Positions 1-7,163 of a DNA stretch of 30,102 nt are shown piece by piece; position 1 is the stretch's first letter; the number at the start of each line of letters is the position of its first letter. The notes under the pieces were generated by a model. It was not told where the DNA came from. It was given only the letters and a program-made list of their open reading frames with translations, and searched no databases. The position numbers and the translations under genes are program-made. The DNA comes from C7867-001 sp035533615 (GTDB taxonomy: Bacteria > Patescibacteriota > Minisyncoccia > Phycocordibacterales > Phycocordibacteraceae). The stretch covers positions 1 to 30,102 of the forward strand of contig DATLTM010000002.1 of the NCBI GenBank assembly GCA_035533615.1. The letters run 5' to 3'.

Positions 1-842
1 CGCTGTCCCATAAAGAAGATGGCATCCGCGGTGTGCCCTCCGGCTTCCCTTCCCTTGATAACCTGCTCTCCGGCTTCCATCCCTCCGATCTCGTCATTCT
101 CGCGGCGCGCCCCTCGATGGGCAAAACTTCGCTTGCACTCGACATTGCGCGCAACGCTGCGGTGCGCCACAACGTTCCCGTCGGCATATTCTCACTCGAG
201 ATGAGTTCGGAACAACTCATCGATCGTATGCTCGCCGCTGAGTCGTTCGTCAACTCCTGGAAATTACGTACCGGCCAGGTACGCGAAGAAGAGGACTTCA
301 ATCGCATCCGTGATGCGCTTGAAGTCCTTTCAAAAGCTCCCATCTATATTGATGATAAGCCGGGCAATAATATTCTCGCGATGCGCGCGGTTGCGAGACG
401 GCTGAAACGGGAACGCGGCATCGGACTCATCATCGTCGATTATCTTCAGCTCATGGCGCCGACTTCAACCAAAGCCTCTGATTCTCTCGTTCAGCAGGTG
501 ACCGAGATTTCGCGTTCTTTGAAATCGCTCGCGCGTGAGCTCAAGGTACCGGTTATTGCACTCTCTCAGCTCTCGCGAGCGGTCGAGCAACGCGGTGGCA
601 GACCCCGCCTCTCGGATCTGCGCGATTCAGGCTCAATTGAGCAGGACGCCGATGTGGTGATGTTTATTCATCGCGAGGACAAACGCAATCCCGAGAGCGA
701 CCGACCTGGCATTGCGGAGATCCTCATCGAGAAGCACCGGAACGGCCCGACCGGCAAGACTGAACTCTATTTCGACGAGAAGCGTGCAACCTTCCAGCCG
801 GTCGATACCGCAGGGTATGGGGAATTGTCCCAAGAATTTTAA
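1..842 (+). CDS. dnaB: Replicative DNA helicase DnaB, C-terminal part (5' end outside window)
   Basis: This is the RecA-like motor domain of the hexameric helicase that unwinds DNA at the replication fork. The open frame runs back through the window edge without a start, so the N-terminal primase-binding domain is missing. A Walker A motif (PSMGKTS) is encoded near 114-134. It is followed by FSLEMS, a Walker B segment (IIVDYLQLM) and the DnaB-typical block LSQLSRAVEQR...SDLRDSGSIEQDADVV, with the arginine-finger region and a C-terminal HRNGPTG motif. No intein or insertion is visible. The TAA stop directly abuts the ATG of recR, so the two are probably co-transcribed. The family assignment is very secure. 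The true start cannot be seen. Confidence 0.96.
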   Translation, partial: LSHKEDGIRGVPSGFPSLDNLLSGFHPSDLVILAARPSMGKTSLALDIARNAAVRHNVPVGIFSLEMSSEQLIDRMLAAESFVNSWKLRTGQVREEEDFNRIRDALEVLSKAPIYIDDKPGNNILAMRAVARRLKRERGIGLIIVDYLQLMAPTSTKASDSLVQQVTEISRSLKSLARELKVPVIALSQLSRAVEQRGGRPRLSDLRDSGSIEQDADVVMFIHREDKRNPESDRPGIAEILIEKHRNGPTGKTELYFDEKRATFQPVDTAGYGELSQEF

Positions 843-1445
843 ATGGACAAAATAGACGAACTTGCAGCGGCGTTCGCTCGGCTTCCCGGTATCGGCCCCC
901 GTCAGGGTAAACGTTTTGTTTTCCATCTTCTTTCCTCCCCCGCCGCCGAGCGCGCGAGGCTTGCGGAACTCATTCTTTCGTTGGGAAAAGATGTCCGCCA
1001 ATGTTCCGAATGTCTGCGATTCTATAACGGCACTGCGGCAGCAATATGTAATTACTGTTCCGATACGAAGTGCGACGATACACAACTCCTCGTCGTTGAG
1101 AAAGATCAGGATCTGGCGGCCGTGGAACGCGCCGGTACTTACAGGGGTCGTTATTTCGTGTTGGGAGGCGTCCTCACACTCACGGGCAAAGGCACCATAC
1201 GGGAGAAAGAATTATTGAAAATTGTGGAGAAACGGTTGAAAAATGGATTGAAAGAAATCGTCCTTGCGCTTTCGGCAACGAGCGAAGGCGAGTATACTGC
1301 TGATCGTATACGCGCGGTGCTTGCGCCCTATCGCAATCATCTGAAGATTTCCATACTCGGCCGCGGCCTCGCGACCGGTAGCGAACTCGAATATTCCGAC
1401 GCCGAAACTTTGCGGGCCGCTCTCACGAATCGCAAAGAAGCGTAA
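843..1445 (+). CDS. recR: Recombination mediator protein RecR
   Basis: RecR works with RecO/RecF to load RecA on single-stranded gaps. The 200-residue length is normal for the family. Visible in order are a helix-hairpin-helix (LPGIGPRQGKRFVFHLL, near residues 14-30), a four-cysteine zinc finger (CSEC ... CNYC, near 58-75), and a Toprim domain (LLVVEKDQDL, then LALSATSEGEYTADRI). The C-terminal RGLATGSELEYSD corresponds to the RGLPxGGDLEYxD motif. The segment after FVLGGVL is shortened and altered relative to classical RecR (GKGTIREKE in place of the usual Pro/Gly-rich stretch). The gene starts immediately after the dnaB stop with no spacer and no clear Shine-Dalgarno sequence, suggesting translational coupling. 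It converges on the minus-strand gene ending at 1446 with no gap. Confidence 0.95.
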   Translation: MDKIDELAAAFARLPGIGPRQGKRFVFHLLSSPAAERARLAELILSLGKDVRQCSECLRFYNGTAAAICNYCSDTKCDDTQLLVVEKDQDLAAVERAGTYRGRYFVLGGVLTLTGKGTIREKELLKIVEKRLKNGLKEIVLALSATSEGEYTADRIRAVLAPYRNHLKISILGRGLATGSELEYSDAETLRAALTNRKEA

Positions 1446-1736
1446 CTATTTTGACCGTTTTCCTGCTATTCCCTTTTTGGCGCGAACGCTCGCTTTCCCG
1501 AGATGTTCGGATTCCGTAAGTATTACCCTCTTTATGTCAGTCGCCAATTTCGCGGCGGTTTTCCGATGCTTTCCTGCGCCTTTGCTTTTGTAGAAATAGT
1601 AGCTCGCTGCCGCTACACCGGCTGTTGCCAACCCCGCACCGATCTTCATTGCTGTCGTTCCTGTCTTCACGGTTTTCTTAACCTTGTTTATCTTTTTCAT
1701 ATAATGTTGGTTAGAGAGTAAATGAGTAAAAATCAC
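1446..1736 (-). CDS. Small basic membrane-anchored protein, YtxH-like (unknown function)
   Basis: A lysine-rich protein of at most 96 residues with one hydrophobic segment (AGLATAGVAAASYYFY), preceded by KKINKVKKTVKTG and followed by a basic tail. The shape resembles small YtxH-like proteins: a short membrane anchor plus a charged helix. That resemblance is by layout only. Two starts are possible. A GTG at 1736 overlaps the TGA of the upstream gene (GTGA), which suits translational coupling. An ATG at 1700 gives 84 residues beginning MKKINKV. Neither has a good ribosome-binding site. It is the last gene of the sigma factor operon and converges on recR. Reality as a gene is likely because of the tight coupling and the sensible membrane profile. 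Function is unknown. Confidence 0.7.
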   Translation of the reverse strand: MIFTHLLSNQHYMKKINKVKKTVKTGTTAMKIGAGLATAGVAAASYYFYKSKGAGKHRKTAAKLATDIKRVILTESEHLGKASVRAKKGIAGKRSK

Positions 1737-1999
1737 ATAGATCCAGACTCGCTTCGCGGTTTTTTGAAAAAACCAAATAACGATTTCAACCTTCCTTTCC
1801 CTCGCCGGATATCACTGCGGACTCCGGCAAGATCGAGACGAATGCTATCGCTTTCAAGTGCGATTTGTTCCGAAATATGCTCGATGTTCTTGAGAATGCG
1901 CAAGAATTGCCACATCCCAAGCACACCGAGAAGCGTGAAGAGAATAACCGCAACGGTCGTTACGAAGAAAAATATATCCATTTGTAGAAAGCCGTTCAT
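1733..1999 (-). CDS. Small membrane protein with N-terminal TM helix and cytoplasmic helical tail
   Basis: An 88-residue protein with one strong transmembrane helix (about residues 8-31, FFFVTTVAVILFTLLGVLG). It is followed by an amphipathic, probably coiled helix (RILKNIEHISEQIALESDSIRLDL) and a basic C-terminus. Its ATG overlaps the TGA of the upstream sigma factor gene (ATGA at 1996-1999), and its own stop overlaps the start of the next gene, so the three genes form one coupled operon. A membrane protein encoded directly after an ECF sigma gene is the classical position for an anti-sigma factor. However, no zinc-binding HxxxCxxC motif or recognised anti-sigma domain is present, so that role is only a possibility. 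Confidence 0.78.
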   Translation of the reverse strand: MNGFLQMDIFFFVTTVAVILFTLLGVLGMWQFLRILKNIEHISEQIALESDSIRLDLAGVRSDIRRGKGRLKSLFGFFKKPRSESGSM

Positions 2000-2520
2000 G
2001 GTTTATGTGTGGTGTGGTTGTACAAAAGCTTCAATTTCTCGAGACCCCGGTGCACCTGAACAGCCATCGTATTTTTCGATTGCCCGGTAAGAAGCGACAT
2101 CTCTCTGAGCGAGAGATCCTGCAGATACCGCATACGCATCACTTTCCGATATTTCTCTGGGAGACGCTGAATAAAGAGGAGCGCCGCCTTCCCGTCCAGA
2201 ACGTTCAGAAGACGTTCGGTATTGTCCGCCTTCGGTTCGTATCCCTTTTCGATAAGGACGTCGAGTGACATTGTCTTTCTCTTTCGGTATCCATCTACGA
2301 TAAGATTATTGAGAACGTGGTAAAGAAAGGCCTTCATCGTATCAATCTTCCCGCCTTTTATAAGATATTTCCACGTCTTCATAAAAGTCTCCTGTACAAG
2401 ATCGTCGCCCGTATCTTGGTCATGTGTCTTAAAAAGGGCATGGGCATTGAGCCCCTTCCCGTACTCACGATGGGCAGAGGTCAACACTGACTGTTGTTGT
2501 TTCTCTTGTTTAGGGGTCAT
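1996..2520 (-). CDS. ECF-type RNA polymerase sigma factor (sigma-70 family)
   Basis: This would direct RNA polymerase to an alternative promoter set. Region 2 is clear (DDLVQETFMKTWKYL, then MKAFLYHVLNNLIVDGYRKRK). A linker follows, then region 4 (LPEKYRKVMRMRYLQDLSLREMSLLTGQSKNTMAVQVHRGLEKLK), the -35-binding helix-turn-helix. Regions 1 and 3 are absent, which defines the ECF group. The chosen start is the ATG at 2520 (MTPKQEKQQQ, about 174 aa). An in-frame ATG at 2601 would add 27 residues that do not look like sigma factor sequence. Neither start has a Shine-Dalgarno sequence. The stop overlaps the start of a small membrane protein gene. The regulon and inducing signal cannot be read from sequence. 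Confidence 0.88.
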   Translation of the reverse strand: MTPKQEKQQQSVLTSAHREYGKGLNAHALFKTHDQDTGDDLVQETFMKTWKYLIKGGKIDTMKAFLYHVLNNLIVDGYRKRKTMSLDVLIEKGYEPKADNTERLLNVLDGKAALLFIQRLPEKYRKVMRMRYLQDLSLREMSLLTGQSKNTMAVQVHRGLEKLKLLYNHTTHKP

Positions 2521-2637
2521 AAAGGTGAAGCCGCGCGTGACGGTACTTTGTGACGCGAATATTACGGCGGGGGCTGTTTTACCGAGAGAATGTGCACACA
2601 TCCATTATTACAATGAGGTTGCACGCGGGAGGAAGTA

Positions 2638-2708
2638 CCGTGGCGATAGTATACCACGGCGGATGCCATATAGCGAATGGCAATAGATATAGTGAATTGC
2701 AATAATTC
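2638..2708. promoter_or_regulatory. Divergent regulatory region with three stacked inverted repeats
   Basis: The gap between the sigma factor gene and the PAS gene holds three successive inverted repeats: CCGTGG-N10-CCACGG (2638-2659), TGCCAT-N7-ATGGCA (2664-2682) and GAATT-N5-AATTC (2694-2708). All arms are perfect. The first encloses a minus-strand extended -10 (TGG TATACT, read from 2656 to 2648) that could serve the sigma operon. A plus-strand TATAGT at 2688-2693 between the second and third repeats could serve the PAS gene, giving a leader of roughly 33 nt. No convincing -35 box is visible for either. The arrangement looks like operators overlapping two promoters, but the binding protein is unknown. 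Confidence 0.45.
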
Positions 2709-2732
2709 GGACCGACGTACGGCAGGATCCAT

Positions 2733-3314
2733 ATGAACACAATTCGCGAAAGTGCATGGCAAACGCATGTACCCATCGGCGCTGACCTCGTCGAACTCTT
2801 ATGGGAAAAAGGCTGGATTTATATCAAAACCGTCGTCGATGTCGTACGCGAACCAGTCTTAATCCTGGATAAGGATCTTCGGGTCATGGCAGCCAACGAG
2901 TCGTTCTACCGGGCATTCCAAGTCGAACCGAAAGACACTGAAAAGAAGATTGTCTATGAGCTCGGCAATGGCCAATGGAATATTTCCACACTCAAAAAAT
3001 TGCTCGAAGATATTTTGCCTAAAAACACGTTCTTCAAAAGCTTTGAGGTTGACCACGAGTTTCCGCTCATCGGACGTAAGATCATGCTTCTGAACGCACG
3101 CGAGATTCATTTCAAAGAAGACGCCTCTTCAAGAGATTTCCCGCCAATCATATTGCTCGCCATTGAGGACGTTACCGACATGATGATAGTCGCCGAAACA
3201 CTTGCCGACCATACGAAACATACTGTTGCACGGTTCATGGAACGAACGCACGGGCTGGAAATTCATATAAAGCAGCTGGAAAAAGAAATCCGGGAACTAA
3301 AAAAGAGAGCATAA
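2733..3314 (+). CDS. Stand-alone PAS-domain protein with C-terminal coiled coil
   Basis: A 193-residue protein with one PAS domain (about residues 33-150). It resembles the PAS modules found in chemotaxis and histidine-kinase proteins, with recognisable segments VREPVLILDKDLRVMAANESFYRAF, YELGNGQWN and FPLIGRKIMLLNAR. It ends in a charged helix (LEIHIKQLEKEIRELKKRA) that should form a coiled coil. There is no kinase, cyclase, EAL/GGDEF or DNA-binding domain. Its output therefore has to be protein-protein contact, or the gene is a fragment of a larger sensor. It is divergent from an ECF sigma operon and lies upstream of a surface protein and sortase. Ligand and partner are unknown. No strong ribosome-binding site is seen before the ATG. 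Confidence 0.85.
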   Translation: MNTIRESAWQTHVPIGADLVELLWEKGWIYIKTVVDVVREPVLILDKDLRVMAANESFYRAFQVEPKDTEKKIVYELGNGQWNISTLKKLLEDILPKNTFFKSFEVDHEFPLIGRKIMLLNAREIHFKEDASSRDFPPIILLAIEDVTDMMIVAETLADHTKHTVARFMERTHGLEIHIKQLEKEIRELKKRA

Positions 3315-3413
3315 ATAGGCACTTTTAGCCTACGACTGTAATATCTCCTTCTTCAAAACGGCATCTCTGGTAAGGGAGGTTAATTGACTCCGTATAACTA
3401 AACATCATTCTCT

Positions 3414-4760
3414 ATGAACTCTATGAAAAAAATTAATAACACACATTTGATGACCGCAATGTTTGCGACCTTTCTTATGCTGGGCCTTGCCGGTTTGGCA
3501 ATGGCAGCAACGCCAGTGAGTCTCGGCACGGCCGATACCTTCGCCGTTCTTGCTGGTTCGGCTGTCACCGTGACTACTCCTTCCGTTATTAGCGGAGATG
3601 TGGGGTTAAGCCCGGCCGCCGGTACATTCTATACCGGACTAACGACAGGAATGGTCACCGGCACCATATATGCAGTAGATGCTACCGGTCCTGCTGGTAA
3701 TGCTGGAAATGATCCCGCCTTATTGACAACGGCCCAAAACGACTTAACTACGGCGTACAACAATGCCACAGGGCAAACACCGGCTACGGCAGTCCTCGCA
3801 AACTCTGTCGATTCTTTTTCCGGCACCGGTTATACCCTCACACCGGGCGTTTACAACTCCGGCTCCACGATGGGAATCACTGGGACGCTCACACTTGACG
3901 GTGGCGGTAATCCAGACGCGGTCTTCGTCTTCCAGGCAGGATCCTCGCTTACCACTGCATCAAACAGTCGTGTGACTCTCATCAACGGTGCCCAGGCCTG
4001 TAACGTCTTCTGGCAAGTCGGCAGTTCCGCCACGCTTGGCACTGGTACACAGTTTAGCGGAAATATATTGGCTTTCTCCTCAATCACTGATAATGGCGGC
4101 TCGACCATTAACGGAAGACTGCTTGCACGGAATGCAGCGGTTACCCTGAATAACACTAACGTTACTAAGGCTACGTGCGCGAGTGTTTCGCCAACCTCTT
4201 CACCGTCTTCCGGCGGTACTGGCGCTATTTATTTCCCGCAGTTACCGGCTATCAGCCTTGTAAAGGTACCAACCCCTTCAGCTCTTCCTCTAGGACCCGG
4301 GTTCGTTACGTACAAGTATATTGTGACTAATCCTGGCAAGGTGGCGCTGAATACCGTATGGGTCAAAGACAATCTGTGCGCTCCCGTCCAATATATTTCC
4401 GGCGATACCAACGGTAATTCACTGCTTGATATCGGCGAGACGTGGACATACGCCTGCACGAAGATGCTTTCTCAAACGGAGACAAACATCGCGACCGCTC
4501 ACGGATACGGTGTCGGCCTCGGTATGGATGTATACGCTACTGCAAATGCAACAGTTGTCGTATCTGTCCAAGCCCCGACTCGGGTGGCCACGACAACGAC
4601 TCCTGTCGGACAAGTGCTTGGCACCTCGACTCCGAGCCTTCCGAATACCGGCTTCCCTCCTGAAGCGAATACCGACAACTCGTGGAATATACTCGTATCG
4701 GTCGTTGCTCTCGTACTTGTGAGTGGGCTTGCGGTAGTTTTCAACAAGCACACAGTGTAG
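3414..4760 (+). CDS. Secreted DUF3494 (ice-binding-like) surface protein with LPXTG-type anchor
   Basis: A 448-residue extracellular protein. It has a Sec signal peptide (basic MKKINN, hydrophobic core, likely cleavage after AMA at about residue 31). A DUF3494/ice-binding-like beta-helix domain follows (about 36-240; FAVLAGSAVTVT, SGDVGLSPA, LTPGVYNSG, AVFVFQAGSSL, FWQVGSSATLGTGTQFSGNILA). After a Ser/Thr/Pro linker comes a DUF11-like repeat (about 275-385; SLVKVPTPSALPLGPGFVTYKYIVTNPG, GETWTYACT). The C-terminus is a sorting signal: LPNTG at 409-413, a hydrophobic stretch, then a short tail NKHTV. DUF3494 proteins include ice-binding proteins, but many are adhesins or of unknown role, so ice binding is not claimed. 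The gene just downstream encodes a sortase. ATG 3423 (MKKINN) is an alternative start. Confidence 0.9.
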   Translation: MNSMKKINNTHLMTAMFATFLMLGLAGLAMAATPVSLGTADTFAVLAGSAVTVTTPSVISGDVGLSPAAGTFYTGLTTGMVTGTIYAVDATGPAGNAGNDPALLTTAQNDLTTAYNNATGQTPATAVLANSVDSFSGTGYTLTPGVYNSGSTMGITGTLTLDGGGNPDAVFVFQAGSSLTTASNSRVTLINGAQACNVFWQVGSSATLGTGTQFSGNILAFSSITDNGGSTINGRLLARNAAVTLNNTNVTKATCASVSPTSSPSSGGTGAIYFPQLPAISLVKVPTPSALPLGPGFVTYKYIVTNPGKVALNTVWVKDNLCAPVQYISGDTNGNSLLDIGETWTYACTKMLSQTETNIATAHGYGVGLGMDVYATANATVVVSVQAPTRVATTTTPVGQVLGTSTPSLPNTGFPPEANTDNSWNILVSVVALVLVSGLAVVFNKHTV

Positions 4761-4765
4761 TGAAA

Positions 4766-5356
4766 ATGTTCCTTCGGACCCACATTGCGGGCGCTGCGGG
4801 AATCGCATTATTCGGGATAGTTCTCTTTCTTGTCATTCCACACTTGCCCGTCCGAGGCTCGTATGTGGAAGCGGGTCTCTCTACCTCTACCGGCGTTGCA
4901 CAAGCGACAGACCCGATGCTTCCGATCCGCCTCATCATTCCGTCAATTAATGTAAATGCCGCTATTGAATCCGTTGGTCTTACCCCCGCAGGAGCAATGA
5001 ACGCACCGAAAGGTCCCGCTGATGCCGCCTGGTTCGATCTCGGACCACGCCCCGGAGACATTGGCAATGCGGTCATCGATGGACATTTCGGCTGGAAAGA
5101 TAATATCCCGGCGGTGTTCGACAATCTCGCCAAATTACAAATCGGGGACAAAATATACGTGGAGACTGCAAAAGGAACGACAATCGTATTTGTCGTGCGT
5201 GAGGTCCTGACATACGACCAAAACGCGGATGCCAGGAGCGTGTTCAATTCAAACGACGGTAAGGCACACCTAAACCTCATCACCTGCGAAGGAGTCTGGA
5301 ATGCGGCTAGTAAAAGCTACTCCAACCGGCTCGTGGTATTTGCCGATAAAGCATAA
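4766..5356 (+). CDS. Sortase family transpeptidase
   Basis: A membrane-anchored cysteine transpeptidase expected to cut LPXTG-type signals and attach proteins to a cell-envelope acceptor. The 196-residue protein has an N-terminal TM segment (about residues 8-26). The sortase barrel begins around LPIRLIIPSINVNAAIESVG. The catalytic triad is visible: His107 in IDGHFGW, Cys174 in LITCEG (matching the TLxTC signature) and Arg188 in SNRLVVF. It fits the compact class D/E/F-like sortases, but the subclass is uncertain. The chosen ATG at 4766 lies 5 nt after the stop of the DUF3494/LPNTG gene. An upstream in-frame start at 4682 would add residues unlike a sortase. Substrate and enzyme as neighbours suggest a dedicated pair. 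Confidence 0.9.
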   Translation: MFLRTHIAGAAGIALFGIVLFLVIPHLPVRGSYVEAGLSTSTGVAQATDPMLPIRLIIPSINVNAAIESVGLTPAGAMNAPKGPADAAWFDLGPRPGDIGNAVIDGHFGWKDNIPAVFDNLAKLQIGDKIYVETAKGTTIVFVVREVLTYDQNADARSVFNSNDGKAHLNLITCEGVWNAASKSYSNRLVVFADKA

Positions 5357-5361
5357 AATCT

Positions 5362-5385
5362 GAAAGCATCCTCGCGGATGCTTTT
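5362..5385. terminator. Intrinsic terminator, possibly bidirectional
   Basis: A 10-bp stem (GAAAGCATCC / GGATGCTTTT with one G-U end pair) and a 4-nt TCGC loop sit between the sortase stop and the convergent helicase stop. T-rich and A-rich flanks on either side could serve both strands. Confidence 0.75.
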
Positions 5386-5396
5386 CAAAATCGTAT

Positions 5397-6728
5397 TTAG
5401 TATCGCTCCTGAACGAAGGTCAGCGCCTTCCCCTTTTGTGAAGCACGGCCGGTGCGGCCGATGCGATGCACGTAGTCTTCGTACGTGGATGGCAGGTCAT
5501 AATTGATGACGTGTGAGACGGCGGGGATGTCAATGCCACGCGCGGCAACATCGGTTGCCACAAGCACGCTCACCCTTCCCGCCTTGAAGGCCTCCAAGGC
5601 GCGCTGGCGTGCACCCTGCGTCTTATTGCCATGAATGCTCTCCGCATGGATGTGGAGGCGGGAGAGAGCCTTGGCGAGCTTCTCTACGCCAAACTTGGTG
5701 CGACCGAAGACCAGCACGCGACTGAAGTCGCGGTCCTTGAGAAGCTCGGCGAGGACATCAAACTTGTCCTTCCCGCGCGGGATGCGGACAATGTCCTGGT
5801 CGACGGAGGACGGGGTGTCGCGCGTCTTGACCGAGATGATGACCGGTTGCTCGAGGAAATCGCCGATGAGCCGTTCAATATCCTTCCCCATCGTCGCCGA
5901 GAAAAAGAGCGTGTGACGCTCCTTACGCATCTTTGCAAGAATCATGCGCATATCGTCAATGAAGCCCATGTCGAGCATCCGGTCTGCCTCATCCAGAACA
6001 ACCGTGCCAAAACTGGTAAGTACGAGTGCCCGGCGCTCCATCAAGTCCTTCAAACGTCCTGGCGTACCGATGACGAATGCCGGGTCGTGCTTCAATTGGG
6101 CAATTTGCGGGCCGATGTTGGCGCCGCCGACCGCAACCATGCCGCGAAATCCGAGTCCGCGCGCAAAGCCGGCAAGTTCCTTTTCTATCTGAACGGCGAG
6201 CTCGCGGGTTGGTGCCATGATAAGGATGCGCTCGCCCTTCTGCTTCATGACTTTGTCGATAAGCGGAATGAGAAAGGCCGCGGTCTTCCCCGTACCGGTC
6301 TCGGCAAGACCGACGATGTCTTGACCCAAAAGTGCGTGCGGGATCGCCTTGTCCTGAATCGGCGTCGGAGACACATAGTGATGAGCTTCAATGTTTTTCT
6401 TGAGGTGCGGGTTGATATCAAAGTCGGCAAACGTATGTTCCGGCACAAAGACCGGCTCCGAAGTTGTGACTACCGTCTTGTTCATAAACTTAGAGATTTC
6501 AGCCTCCGTCTCGCCAAAAACTCCGAAACCACCGCGTCGCGCAGGGATGCGCCCGCGATTACCAAACCTCCCACGCGCGCCGTAGCCGCCCTTAGACGGA
6601 AAACGACTCGGTCCACTGAACCCGCTACGTCCGGAAACCGGACGCGGCGAATATGGGCGGCCATTGCCACCTCGAGAGCTTCCTGAAGAATTTCCGGCTG
6701 ATTGATGATTCCAACGCCCTACTTGCAT
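5397..6728 (-). CDS. DEAD-box ATP-dependent RNA helicase with N-terminal RG-rich tail
   Basis: An ATP-dependent RNA unwinding protein for RNA decay, ribosome assembly or cold adaptation. All family motifs are present in order: Q motif (TPIQDKAI), I (AETGTGKT), Ia (PTRELA), GG, Ib (TPGRL), II (DEAD within VLDEADRMLDMGF), III (SAT), IV (VLVFGRT), V (ATDVAARGID) and VI (HRIGRTGR). The first 70 or so residues are a low-complexity Arg/Gly/Ser/Pro stretch with RG and RGG repeats, which in other helicases mediates RNA binding. Here the tail is N-terminal rather than C-terminal, and the protein ends just after motif VI with no extra domain. The start ATG at 6728 has no strong ribosome-binding site. 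It converges on the sortase gene across a shared terminator. Confidence 0.95.
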   Translation of the reverse strand: MQVGRWNHQSAGNSSGSSRGGNGRPYSPRPVSGRSGFSGPSRFPSKGGYGARGRFGNRGRIPARRGGFGVFGETEAEISKFMNKTVVTTSEPVFVPEHTFADFDINPHLKKNIEAHHYVSPTPIQDKAIPHALLGQDIVGLAETGTGKTAAFLIPLIDKVMKQKGERILIMAPTRELAVQIEKELAGFARGLGFRGMVAVGGANIGPQIAQLKHDPAFVIGTPGRLKDLMERRALVLTSFGTVVLDEADRMLDMGFIDDMRMILAKMRKERHTLFFSATMGKDIERLIGDFLEQPVIISVKTRDTPSSVDQDIVRIPRGKDKFDVLAELLKDRDFSRVLVFGRTKFGVEKLAKALSRLHIHAESIHGNKTQGARQRALEAFKAGRVSVLVATDVAARGIDIPAVSHVINYDLPSTYEDYVHRIGRTGRASQKGKALTFVQERY

Positions 6729-6760
6729 AGTTTTGTGTTGTTAGATACGTAAAATAATAA

Positions 6761-6773
6761 AGGCAAAATGCCT
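6761..6773 (-). terminator. Weak intrinsic terminator after rplU
   Basis: Read on the minus strand, a short AGGCA-TTT-TGCCT stem-loop is followed by TTATTATTTT. It lies about 30 bp downstream of the rplU stop and upstream of the helicase start, so it probably separates the two units. Confidence 0.5.
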
Positions 6774-6803
6774 CTTGTGTAGGTCTGCTCTCGAAAACGA
6801 AAA

Positions 6804-7121
6804 TTAAGAAATGGATTCTATTTTCACCTTCAGAATCGGCTGGCGGTGTCCGCGGCGCTTATAGTAGCGGCTCTTCGGCTTGTACTTCACCACCTCCACT
6901 TTCTTATCCAATCCGGCGAGAACAACGGTGCCCTTGACCTCCGCACCCTTAATACTGGGCGCGCCGATGGTCGTGTCCGAGCCGTTGTCCACGAGGAGCA
7001 CCTCGTTAAAGACAACCGTGTCACCTTTCTTCAAATCCCCCGGGAGTTTCTCGATAACAATAGTGTCGCCCCTTGAGACGACATACTGCTTCCCGCCGGT
7101 CTTGATTACGGCCACTTCCAT
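6804..7121 (-). CDS. rplU: 50S ribosomal protein bL21
   Basis: A large-subunit ribosomal protein of 105 residues, normal for the family. The N-terminus AVIKTGGKQYVVSRGD is the L21 signature, followed by VIEKLPGDLKKGDTV, and the basic C-terminal loop YKPKSRYYKRRGHRQ contacts 23S rRNA. L21 is usually encoded next to L27 (rpmA), but here neither neighbour is rpmA: the upstream gene is rmuC and the downstream gene a helicase. A minus-strand extended -10 (TGC TATAGT) lies only 9 nt before the ATG, so the mRNA should have almost no leader. This is consistent with independent transcription and rules out a long autoregulatory leader from that promoter. Confidence 0.96.
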   Translation of the reverse strand: MEVAVIKTGGKQYVVSRGDTIVIEKLPGDLKKGDTVVFNEVLLVDNGSDTTIGAPSIKGAEVKGTVVLAGLDKKVEVVKYKPKSRYYKRRGHRQPILKVKIESIS

Positions 7122-7130
7122 AGTCGGTTC

Positions 7131-7139
7131 ACTATAGCA
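7131..7139 (-). promoter_or_regulatory. Extended -10 promoter of rplU
   Basis: Minus-strand TGC TATAGT is read from 7139 to 7131. The hexamer ends 9 nt before the rplU ATG, predicting a leader of 2-3 nt. Confidence 0.6.
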
Positions 7140-7163
7140 TTTCTCTATATAAAAAACAACCTT

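Noticed and set aside
1733..1999. Calling the 88-residue membrane protein an anti-sigma factor
   Set aside because: Position fits, but there is no zinc-binding anti-sigma motif or cytoplasmic N-terminal domain. The membrane helix comes first.
2521..2601. N-terminal extension of the sigma factor from ATG 2601
   Set aside because: The 27 extra residues do not resemble sigma region 1 or 2 and there is no ribosome-binding site. Kept as an alternative start only.
3384..3412. TTGACT as a -35 box for the DUF3494 gene
   Set aside because: The hexamer is good, but no acceptable -10 lies 16-18 bp downstream, and the best candidate matches only half of the consensus.
5631..6686. Long plus-strand open frame of 351 codons opposite the DEAD-box helicase
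   Set aside because: It is an antisense shadow of a gene with all helicase motifs. The translation shows no recognisable domain or start signal.
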